Assembly (NCBI GenBank): GCA_947372225.1
Contig: CANBSV010000137.1
Span: 1 to 5,503 of the forward strand
DNA length: 5,503 bases
Reading direction: 5' to 3'
Origin: Burkholderiales bacterium
Lineage (GTDB): Bacteria; Pseudomonadota; Gammaproteobacteria; Burkholderiales; Burkholderiaceae_C
The translations under genes were made by a program, and so were the position numbers. Shown here one piece after another: positions 1 to 5,503 of the stretch (position 1 is its first letter; each line of letters starts with the position of its first letter). The notes under the pieces are model-generated. The model ran no database searches, was not told where the DNA came from, and worked only from the letters and a program-made list of their open reading frames with translations.

Positions 1-183
1 GGCGTGGTGGCGCAGGGCAAGCTCGGACCAGACGGTGTGTTTCATGCCGAGCAGGTGCTGGCCAAGCACGACGAGAACTACATGCCGCCTGAAGCCGCTG
101 ACGCGCTGGCCAAGGCCCGCAAGGGCGAGATGCCTCGCGGCAACACCGCTTCCAGTGAAATGAACCCGAGGTCCAATCCATGA
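1..183 (+). CDS. ccmE: CcmE heme chaperone, C-terminal 60 residues (5' end outside window)
   Basis: This is the 3' end of a gene that begins before the window. It reads in frame from base 1 to the TGA at 181-183. CcmE is a membrane-anchored periplasmic chaperone that takes heme from the CcmABCD complex, binds it covalently and passes it to the CcmF/CcmH lyase. The fragment starts in the beta-barrel core (GVVAQGKLGPDGVF) and runs into the family signature HDENYMP. In that signature His at fragment residue 23 (bases 67-69) is the expected covalent heme ligand and Tyr at residue 27 (bases 79-81) the expected axial ligand, as in the HXXXY motif of E. coli CcmE. The tail after MPPEAADAL is Lys/Arg-rich and then polar, which is normal for the poorly conserved flexible C-terminus. 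The stop overlaps the ccmF start as ATGA. The signal anchor and most of the barrel cannot be seen here. Confidence 0.95.
   Translation, partial: GVVAQGKLGPDGVFHAEQVLAKHDENYMPPEAADALAKARKGEMPRGNTASSEMNPRSNP
168..171 (+). promoter_or_regulatory. Ribosome binding site for ccmF
   Basis: A GAGG core lies inside the last ccmE codons, 8 bases before the ATG at 180. The spacing is ideal and supports this start for ccmF over any internal ATG. Seen by eye; not tested. Confidence 0.6.
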
Positions 184-2207
184 TCCCCGAGATCGGTCAC
201 GTTGCGCTGATTCTGGCGCTCACCATGGCGCTCGCTCAAAGCTTGCTGCCACTGATTGGCGCACAGACCGGCAAGGCCGCCTGGATGTCGCTGGCCCGCC
301 CTTCGGCGCGCGGGCAGTTTGTGTTCATGGTGATCGCCTATGGCTGCCTGACCTACGCCTTCGTGAACAACGATTTCTCGGTGGCGCTGGCCGCCACGCA
401 TTCCAACTCGACGTTGCCACTGGTCTACCGCTACACCGCGGTGTGGGGCAACCACGAAGGCTCAATCCTGCTGTGGACGCTGATCCTGTCGGGCTGGACG
501 CTGGCGGTGTCGATCTTCTCCAGGCAGCTCGACGAGCCCACGGTGGCGCGCGTGCTGGGCGTCATGGGGCTGGTGAGTTGCGGCTTCATGATGTTCACGC
601 TGTTCGTGTCCAACCCGTTCGAGCGGCTGCTGCCGGCCGCGCCCGATGGCCGCGATCTGAACCCTTTGCTGCAAGACCCGGGCATGGTCATCCACCCGCC
701 CATGCTCTACATGGGCTACGTGGGCTTCGTGGTGGCCTTTGCCTTTGCCATTGCGGCGCTGCTGTCGGGCCGGCTGGACGCCGCCTGGGCGCGCTGGTCG
801 AGGCCGTGGACCACGGTGGCCTGGTGTTTCCTGACCTGCGGCATCGCGCTGGGCAGTTTCTGGGCCTATTACGAACTGGGCTGGGGCGGCTGGTGGTTCT
901 GGGATCCGGTGGAAAACGCCTCGTTCATGCCCTGGCTGGTGGGCACCGCGCTGATCCATTCACTGGCGGTGACCGAAAAGCGCGGCGGCTTCAAGATGTG
1001 GACAGCGCTGCTGGCCATCCTGGCCTTTTCACTGTCATTGCTGGGCACGTTCATCGTGCGCTCGGGCGTGCTCAGTTCGGTGCATGCGTTTGCATCCGAT
1101 CCGGCGCGCGGCATCTTCATCCTGAGCTTCCTGGTGTTCGTGGTGGGCGGATCGCTGCTGTTGTTTGCCTGGCGCGCACCCAAGGTCGGCATGGGCGGCA
1201 GTTTCGATCTGATCTCGCGTGAATCCATGCTGCTGGCCAACAACGTGCTGCTTGTGGTGGCCGCCGCGGCGGTGCTGCTGGGCACGCTGTACCCGCTCGT
1301 GCTCGACGCCCTGGGCATGGGCAAGATCTCGGTCGGACCGCCCTACTTCGTGTCGGTGTTCGTGCCGCTGATGGCGCCTGCCCTGTTTTTGATGGGCGTG
1401 GGCCCGCTGGCGCGCTGGCGTCAGGCCACGGCGATGGAACTCGCGCGCAAGCTGCGCTGGGCGTTTGGCGTGAGCCTGGCCTCGGCGTTGATCGCGCCGC
1501 TGGTGCTGGGCCACTGGACGCCGATGATCGGCTTCGGCCTGCTGCTGTCCGCCTGGATCGCCAGCACCGCAGTGCTCAATCTGGTCAGCCGCATCGCGGC
1601 CCATCCGGCCGTGGGCTGGGGCGAGCGATTCGCCTCCCAAGCCGGCAGTTATTACGGCATGCTGCTGGCGCACCTGGGCGTGGCGGTGTTCGTCCTTGGC
1701 GTGACGGTGGTCAGCGGTTTTCAGAGCGAGGCCGATGTGCGCATGGCCGCCGGTGAATCCACCACCGTGGGCGGCTACACCTTCACGCTGCACGGCGTTC
1801 GCGAGATCAAGGGGCCCAACTACGTGGCGGCGCAGGCATCGATCCTGGTCACGCAGGCCGACAAGCCGGTCACCACCTTGTGGCCCGAGCGACGCATCTA
1901 CACCGTGACACGCTCGCCGATGACTGAAGTCGCCATCAACCGCAGCCTCGCTCGCGATCTGTATGTGGCGCTCGGTGAGCCCGTGAGCGCCACCGCCTGG
2001 AGCGTGCGCGTGCACCACAAGCCGCTGGTCAACCTGATCTGGCTGGGCTGCCTGCTGATGGCATCCGGCGGAGTACTCGCGGTGCTGGACCGGCGCTACC
2101 GCACGCGTCGCGCGCCGTCGACCGTGGTGCCACGCGCCGTGTCGCCGGTGGCACTGCCGTCGTTGCCCGCCGGCGCCTCGCTGGCCGAGGAAGCACCGTC
2201 CGCATGA
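180..2207 (+). CDS. ccmF: CcmF, heme lyase subunit of cytochrome c maturation System I
   Basis: CcmF is the large polytopic inner-membrane protein that, with CcmH and CcmI, attaches heme from holo-CcmE to apocytochrome c in the periplasm. The protein has 675 residues, close to the usual family length, and is hydrophobic almost throughout. The tryptophan-rich WWD motif is intact at residues 235-246 (WGGWWFWDPVEN). Four conserved histidines are visible: His172 (VIHPPMLYMGY), His260 (ALIHSLAVTEKRG), His302 (SSVHAF) and His498 (LLAHLGV). By position they match E. coli H173, H261, H303 and H491, the heme-ligand and WWD-flanking histidines. A periplasmic domain follows at about 511-615, including WPERRIYTV at 568-576. 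A last membrane helix spans about 616-639, then a basic and Pro/Ala-rich tail. The start MIPEIGHVALILAL matches the family N-terminus and has a ribosome binding site. It overlaps ccmE and ccmG by ATGA at each end. Confidence 0.98.
   Translation: MIPEIGHVALILALTMALAQSLLPLIGAQTGKAAWMSLARPSARGQFVFMVIAYGCLTYAFVNNDFSVALAATHSNSTLPLVYRYTAVWGNHEGSILLWTLILSGWTLAVSIFSRQLDEPTVARVLGVMGLVSCGFMMFTLFVSNPFERLLPAAPDGRDLNPLLQDPGMVIHPPMLYMGYVGFVVAFAFAIAALLSGRLDAAWARWSRPWTTVAWCFLTCGIALGSFWAYYELGWGGWWFWDPVENASFMPWLVGTALIHSLAVTEKRGGFKMWTALLAILAFSLSLLGTFIVRSGVLSSVHAFASDPARGIFILSFLVFVVGGSLLLFAWRAPKVGMGGSFDLISRESMLLANNVLLVVAAAAVLLGTLYPLVLDALGMGKISVGPPYFVSVFVPLMAPALFLMGVGPLARWRQATAMELARKLRWAFGVSLASALIAPLVLGHWTPMIGFGLLLSAWIASTAVLNLVSRIAAHPAVGWGERFASQAGSYYGMLLAHLGVAVFVLGVTVVSGFQSEADVRMAAGESTTVGGYTFTLHGVREIKGPNYVAAQASILVTQADKPVTTLWPERRIYTVTRSPMTEVAINRSLARDLYVALGEPVSATAWSVRVHHKPLVNLIWLGCLLMASGGVLAVLDRRYRTRRAPSTVVPRAVSPVALPSLPAGASLAEEAPSA
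2187..2193 (+). promoter_or_regulatory. Ribosome binding site for ccmG
   Basis: GAGGAAG sits within the last codons of ccmF, 10 bases before the ccmG ATG at 2204. It suggests that ccmG can recruit ribosomes itself, besides coupling through the ATGA overlap. Confidence 0.55.
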
Positions 2208-2731
2208 AGCGCTTCCTGCTGCCTCTGGTGATCTTTCTGGTGCTCGCCGGCTTTCTGGCCGTGGGCCTGAACCGCGATCCGCACGAAGTGCCCTCACCCC
2301 TGGTCAACAAGGCGGCGCCCGCGTTCAAGCTGCCGCGACTGGATGAGCCCGGGCAAATGCTGTCCACGCAAGACCTGCGCGGTCAGGTCTGGCTGCTCAA
2401 TGTGTGGGCTTCGTGGTGCGTGGCGTGCCGGCAGGAACATCCTTTGTTGGTCGAGTTGGCCAAGACCGGCACGGTCAAGGTCTATGGCCTGAACTACAAG
2501 GACAAGCGCGAGGACGCTCTCGGGCTGCTGAGCCGGTCGGGCAACCCGTATGTGACGTCGCTGTCCGACACCGAGGGGCTGGTGGGCATCGACTACGGCG
2601 TGTACGGCGTGCCCGAGACCTTCGTGGTCGACAAGCAAGGCGTCATTCGGTACAAGCAGATCGGCCCCATCACGCCCGAATCGTTGCACGACACGCTGCT
2701 GCCGCTGGTGGCCCGACTGGAGGCCTCATGA
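2204..2731 (+). CDS. ccmG: CcmG (DsbE), membrane-anchored periplasmic thiol-disulfide oxidoreductase
   Basis: CcmG is a thioredoxin-like reductant of System I. It receives electrons from DsbD/CcdA and keeps the CXXCH cysteines of apocytochrome c (or those of CcmH) reduced before heme attachment. The 175-residue length is typical. Residues 5-22 form one uncleaved signal-anchor helix. The thioredoxin fold follows, with the active site W71-C72-V-A-C75 in the context NVWASWCVACRQEHP. The conserved GVYGVPETF at 132-140 carries the cis-proline Pro137 that packs against the active site. The sequence GLNYKDKREDAL at about 95-106 is also typical of the DsbE subfamily and separates it from general TlpA/ResA proteins. 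E. coli has WCPTC, so the VA dipeptide differs from that version, but I regard it as ordinary variation. The gene overlaps ccmF and ccmH by ATGA. DsbE/CcmG assignment is firm from both motif and context. Confidence 0.97.
   Translation: MKRFLLPLVIFLVLAGFLAVGLNRDPHEVPSPLVNKAAPAFKLPRLDEPGQMLSTQDLRGQVWLLNVWASWCVACRQEHPLLVELAKTGTVKVYGLNYKDKREDALGLLSRSGNPYVTSLSDTEGLVGIDYGVYGVPETFVVDKQGVIRYKQIGPITPESLHDTLLPLVARLEAS
2719..2723 (+). promoter_or_regulatory. Ribosome binding site for ccmH
   Basis: GGAGG lies only 4 bases before the ccmH ATG at 2728. The core is strong but the spacing is tight. It helps to fix the ccmH start at 2728 rather than at the in-frame ATG far upstream at 2404, which lies inside ccmG. 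Confidence 0.55.
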
Positions 2732-3201
2732 GGCGCAACGGGTTGATTGCTGTGGCGCTGGTGGCGCTCACCGCCTGCTCTGTGGCGGCTGCCGTCGAAG
2801 CGCCCAACAGCGCTGCCGATCCGGTGCTCGAGGCGCGCGTGATGGCGGTGGCCGAGGAACTGCGCTGCCTGGTTTGTCAAAACGAGACCATCGCCGCTTC
2901 TCATGCCGATCTGGCCGTCGACCTGCGCAAGCAGATCCGAACCAAGCTCAGCGAAGGCCAGTCCGAGCGGCAGATCATCGATTTCATGGTCGAGCGCTAC
3001 GGTGACTTCGTTCGCTACCGACCGCCCTTGAACGCCACCACCGCTCTGCTGTGGATGGGCCCGTTCGCCTTGTTGCTCGCCGGCGCCTTCGCGCTGATGC
3101 GCGCCATCCGCGGTCGCCAGAAAAGCGCGCCGGTCGCCCTCACCGAGGCTGACCGCGCACGCGCACGCCAACTGCTAGCCGACACCGACACCCACTCATG
3201 A
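2728..3201 (+). CDS. ccmH: CcmH (CycL type), apocytochrome c thioreductase subunit
   Basis: CcmH is a periplasmic, membrane-anchored protein with a redox-active cysteine pair. It reduces or holds apocytochrome c for heme attachment together with CcmG and CcmF. The protein has 157 residues. An N-terminal hydrophobic signal covers about 5-22. The family signature LRCLVCQN is at 45-52 with Cys47 and Cys50. The three-helix core follows (DLAVDLRKQIRTKLSEGQSERQIIDFMVERYGDFVRYRPP, about 61-100). One membrane helix at about 106-127 has a short basic cytoplasmic tail. This is the short CcmH; the TPR part that is fused to it in E. coli is the separate next gene, ccmI. The reading frame is open upstream to an ATG at 2404, but that part is out of frame with and inside ccmG, so I start at the ATGA overlap. 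The signal contains a lipobox-like LTAC (see findings). Confidence 0.96.
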   Translation: MRRNGLIAVALVALTACSVAAAVEAPNSAADPVLEARVMAVAEELRCLVCQNETIAASHADLAVDLRKQIRTKLSEGQSERQIIDFMVERYGDFVRYRPPLNATTALLWMGPFALLLAGAFALMRAIRGRQKSAPVALTEADRARARQLLADTDTHS

Positions 3202-4505
3202 CGATTTTCTGGATCACGACTGCGCTGTTGATGGCGCTGGCGCTGGCCTTGGTGCTGCCCACGCTGATCAAGCGCCCCGCCGCCGGTGACGCGCCCGGTG
3301 AGGCGACCCCCGCCACCCACACCACGCTGGCGATCCTGCGCGATCAACTCGCGCAGCTCAACGCCGAATTGGCCGCCGGATCGATCGACGCCGAACAGCA
3401 CCGTGCGTCGCGCGAAGAGATCGAGCGGCGGGTGCTCGAAGAAACCGGCGCCCATTCAACGGCATCCGCATCCGCCGCCACGGATGGAGCGGGTCGGCGT
3501 CCATGGGCGACGGCGGCCGTCATCGCGGTGGCGATTCCGCTGCTTGCCACTGCCGCGTATCAGCACCTGGGCAATCCGGCTGCGATCGACGCACCGCCTG
3601 CCGCTCAAGCAGCGGCCGGCACAGACGGCGTCACGGCCGAACAGGTCGAAGCACTGGTGAAGCAACTCGCCGAGCGCATGAAGTCCAACCCCGACGACGT
3701 GCAAGGCTGGACCTTGCTTGCCCGCACCTACGGCGCGATGCAGAAGTTTCCTGAAGCCGCGCAGGCCTACGAGCGCGCATCCGCACTGGCACCCAATGAC
3801 GCATCGCTGCTGGCCGACCGCGCCGATGTGATGGCCGTCTTGCAAGGCCAGCGCGCCGAGGGCGAGCCGGCCAAGCTGATCGCCCGCGCGCTCGAGCTCG
3901 ATCCGAAGAACCTCAAGGCCCTGGCGCTGTCGGGCAACGTGGCCTACGAGGCCGGCAATTTCGACCTCGCCATCAAGCACTGGACCCGCGCGCTGGAACT
4001 GGCCGCGCCCGGCACCGACTTCGCCAACAACCTCGCCCAAGGCATCAAGGACGCGCGCGCTGCCCAAGGCGGCTCGCCGGCGCTGGCTGCGCAATCCGCC
4101 GCTCCGACGGCGCCTGGCGCAGCACCGGAACCCACCGGCCAGACATCTGCGACCAGCGCAAATGCTCGCGTCACCGGCCGCGTGACGCTGTCACCGCAAC
4201 TGGCGTCCAAGGTGGCGCCCGGCGACACGGTGTTCATCTTTGCCAAGGCGATCGAAGGCCCGCGCATGCCGCTGGCCATCGTGCGCAAGACGGTGGCGGA
4301 CCTGCCGATCAGTTTCGTGCTCGACGACTCCATGGCGATGTCGCCGGCGATGAAGCTGTCGAACTTCCCGGCCGTGGTTGTGGGCGCGCGCATTTCGAGA
4401 TCCGGCAATGCAATGCCCAGCCCGGGTGACCTGTCGGGTCAGGTCAGCGGCGTGAAGATCGGCGCCGAGGGCTTGCAGATCGTCATTGACACAGTGCAGC
4501 CCTGA
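3198..4505 (+). CDS. ccmI: CcmI (CycH), TPR apocytochrome c chaperone
   Basis: CcmI binds the C-terminus of apocytochromes c and delivers them to the CcmF/CcmH heme lyase. The 435 residues show the full two-part architecture. The first part has membrane helix 1 (about 4-23), a cytoplasmic heptad-like segment rich in Leu, Glu and Arg (about 42-83, LAILRDQLAQLNAELAAGSIDAEQH) and helix 2 (about 103-121). The periplasmic part has TPR motifs, the clearest at about 169-200 (GWTLLARTYGAMQKFPEAAQAYERASALAP) and 238-270 (NLKALALSGNVAYEAGNFDLAIKHWTRAL). After an Ala/Pro-rich linker (about 291-322) comes the C-terminal CycH domain (about 324-435), with VTGRVTLSPQLASKVAPGDTVFIFAKA and MKLSNFPAVVVGARIS. 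There is no clear ribosome binding site before the ATG; it overlaps the ccmH stop (ATGA), so translation probably depends on coupling. It is the last gene of the operon. Confidence 0.95.
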   Translation: MTIFWITTALLMALALALVLPTLIKRPAAGDAPGEATPATHTTLAILRDQLAQLNAELAAGSIDAEQHRASREEIERRVLEETGAHSTASASAATDGAGRRPWATAAVIAVAIPLLATAAYQHLGNPAAIDAPPAAQAAAGTDGVTAEQVEALVKQLAERMKSNPDDVQGWTLLARTYGAMQKFPEAAQAYERASALAPNDASLLADRADVMAVLQGQRAEGEPAKLIARALELDPKNLKALALSGNVAYEAGNFDLAIKHWTRALELAAPGTDFANNLAQGIKDARAAQGGSPALAAQSAAPTAPGAAPEPTGQTSATSANARVTGRVTLSPQLASKVAPGDTVFIFAKAIEGPRMPLAIVRKTVADLPISFVLDDSMAMSPAMKLSNFPAVVVGARISRSGNAMPSPGDLSGQVSGVKIGAEGLQIVIDTVQP

Positions 4506-4530
4506 GCGAAGACAGCACTCGCCGGCGATA
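4506..4530. other. 25-base gap between convergent ccmI and bchO
   Basis: The two stop codons face each other over 25 bases. The gap contains a perfect 10-base palindrome, TCGCCGGCGA, at 4519-4528. It has no loop and no T-run follows on either strand, so I do not call it a terminator. If transcripts end here, they would need a factor-dependent mechanism or signals inside the opposing gene. Confidence 0.5.
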
Positions 4531-5460
4531 TCAGTTCGGGCTCAACACCCCGGCCGTGCGTGCGGCGTCGACGCACAGCGCGGCCACCCTCGCCGGGTCT
4601 TCCTCGTGGGCCAGATGCCCAAGACCCGACACGCGGTGCAAATCGACCGCTGAGGGGTCGGGGCACATCGAGCGCACCCGCTCACCTTGCGCTGGCGGCA
4701 CTGTCAGGTCCTTGTCGGCCACCAGCAGCACCAGCTTCGGCGCGAGCCGGGGCAAATCTCGCAGCAGTGGATTCACATCCCAGTTGGCCATCATCGCCAA
4801 CGCACCCGCGACATGACCGGGATTGCGCACCAACCGCGCATAGAAGGCACGGCCCTCGGTATCGAGCGACGAGCCGGTACTGTCAATCAAGCGGTCGACT
4901 GAGCGCGGATCGCCCGCTTGTCCGGCAAAAAATCGTGGCGCGAACGGCAACGCAGCCATCACCTTGGCCACCGGTGGGAACACCACGCCGGCCAGCCCGC
5001 CCAGCGGCAGGAAAGCGCCGTTGAGGCTGATCAGCAGCCGCGGCGCGACATGCCCATCAAGGCACATGCGAGCGCCCAGCGCCGCACCGGCCGAATGACC
5101 GATCACCACGTCCGGCTTCACATCCAAAGACTGGAGCAACGCCCCTGCGGCTTGCGCCATGCCGGGCAACGAGGACTGCCGCGGGGCGGGCAGGCTGCTG
5201 AAGGCGTGCCCCGGAAGATCGACCGAGATCACATCGAAGTGCCGCCGCAGCCAAGGCAGCATGCGGCTCCAGGAGTGACCTGACGCGCCCGTGCCGTGCA
5301 GCAGCAAGACCAAGGGCGCGGGTCCGGTCGTCTGACTGGCGGCCGCGTCACGCTCAAACCGCTGCACATGCCAGCGCACGCCACCGGCCTGCACGAAGTG
5401 GCTGGCCTCGCGGTGGGGCCAGTCGCGTCCGTCGCGCGTCCAGTCCAGACGTTCGGGCAT
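4531..5460 (-). CDS. bchO: BchO, alpha/beta hydrolase linked to magnesium chelatase / bacteriochlorophyll synthesis
   Basis: BchO is an alpha/beta-fold hydrolase family protein encoded next to the magnesium chelatase genes bchI and bchD in purple bacteria. It is annotated as a putative magnesium chelatase accessory protein, but its reaction is not established as far as I know. The 309-residue protein begins with the family N-terminus (DWTRDGRDWPHREASHFVQAGGVRWHVQ). It has the oxyanion-loop motif LLLHGTGAS (52-60), the strand-turn DLPGHAFS (81-88) and the nucleophile elbow G121-H-S123-A-G125. BchO-like segments follow: PGHVAGALAMMANWDV (214-229), a probable acid D251 in DKDLTVPP, and GLGHLAHEE (279-287) with the probable catalytic His282. 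The full triad suggests an active enzyme. The ATG at 5460 is chosen by the conserved N-terminus; there is no clear ribosome binding site, and the frame stays open to the window edge. It converges on ccmI. Haloalkane dehalogenases and esterases share the fold, but the N-terminal block and GHSAGAA/GLGHLAHEE contexts fit BchO better. Confidence 0.9.
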   Translation of the reverse strand: MPERLDWTRDGRDWPHREASHFVQAGGVRWHVQRFERDAAASQTTGPAPLVLLLHGTGASGHSWSRMLPWLRRHFDVISVDLPGHAFSSLPAPRQSSLPGMAQAAGALLQSLDVKPDVVIGHSAGAALGARMCLDGHVAPRLLISLNGAFLPLGGLAGVVFPPVAKVMAALPFAPRFFAGQAGDPRSVDRLIDSTGSSLDTEGRAFYARLVRNPGHVAGALAMMANWDVNPLLRDLPRLAPKLVLLVADKDLTVPPAQGERVRSMCPDPSAVDLHRVSGLGHLAHEEDPARVAALCVDAARTAGVLSPN

Positions 5461-5473
5461 GTCAGTTGAACGT

Positions 5474-5503
5474 CTAGCGGGTGGAGGTCGCAGCCGCCAC
5501 CGC
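5474..5503 (-). CDS. bchD: Probable 3' end of bchD (magnesium chelatase D subunit), partial
   Basis: On the - strand the window edge reads nine codons, AVAAATSTR, to a TAG at 5476-5474, with a second in-frame TGA at 5464-5462. This leaves 13 bases before the bchO ATG. An upstream gene ending here is expected, because purple bacteria commonly have bchI-bchD-bchO in that order, and an Ala-rich helix end suits the BchD C-terminus. Nine residues cannot prove identity: the assignment is from context alone. The other two frames are also open to the window edge, so the frame choice is itself an inference. Confidence 0.4.
   Translation of the reverse strand, partial: AVAAATSTR

Noticed and set aside
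443..1222. 259-codon open frame on the + strand in another frame of ccmF
   Set aside because: The low-complexity Ala/Gly/Arg/His composition and full overlap with ccmF mark it as a shadow frame.
1035..2297. 420-codon open frame on the - strand opposite ccmF
   Set aside because: It is antisense to a clear CcmF with intact motifs. Its product is rich in His, Arg, Gln and Ala with no recognisable fold, as expected from GC-rich codon shadowing.
2404..2727. Upstream extension of ccmH to an earlier in-frame ATG
   Set aside because: It lies inside ccmG in another frame and would place the CcmH signal sequence in mid-protein. The start at 2728 has a ribosome binding site and a signal peptide.
4078..4170. 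Ala/Pro-rich segment of ccmI as a DNA repeat
   Set aside because: It is a low-complexity protein linker between the TPR part and the C-terminal domain. The DNA shows no regular repeat unit.
4519..4528. Palindrome TCGCCGGCGA as a transcription terminator
   Set aside because: It has no loop and no following T-run on either strand. A 10-base GC palindrome is not unusual at this base composition.
4560..5024. 154-codon open frame on the + strand opposite bchO
   Set aside because: Its product is Arg/Pro/Ala-rich without domain features, and the - strand frame has clear alpha/beta hydrolase motifs.

Overview
The window looks like chromosomal DNA from a GC-rich phototrophic proteobacterium. Two things point there: a System I (Ccm) cytochrome c maturation operon, and a gene for the bacteriochlorophyll-associated alpha/beta hydrolase BchO. 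Codon use is strongly G/C-ending throughout and uniform. A purple betaproteobacterium of the Burkholderiales (Rubrivivax/Rhodoferax type) is my best guess, from the general look of the proteins only; I could not test it by search.

Positions 1-4505 (+ strand) hold the distal part of a ccm operon: the end of ccmE, then ccmF, ccmG, ccmH and ccmI. Each gene overlaps the next by the four bases ATGA, so five genes form one unbroken translationally coupled chain. The products form the late half of System I. CcmE carries heme through the periplasm, CcmF/CcmH/CcmI are the heme lyase module, and CcmG (with CcmH) keeps the apocytochrome CXXCH cysteines reduced. The expected upstream genes (ccmABCD) and the operon promoter lie outside the window.

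Positions 4506-4530 are a 25-base gap between convergent genes. It holds a short palindrome but no classic terminator.

Positions 4531-5460 (- strand) encode BchO. The last 30 bases of the window, read on the - strand, end in a stop codon just before bchO. By analogy with the bchI-bchD-bchO order of purple bacteria, this is probably the 3' end of bchD. The window would then span the border between a photosynthesis gene cluster and the cytochrome c maturation operon. The two are linked in function, because phototrophic electron transfer needs c-type cytochromes.

I see no RNA genes, mobile elements, CRISPR arrays or long repeats. The long ORFs in other frames and on the opposite strand are explained as GC-rich shadows of these genes. 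I did not find an undescribed system; the most notable points are the gene arrangement and a few local sequence details.
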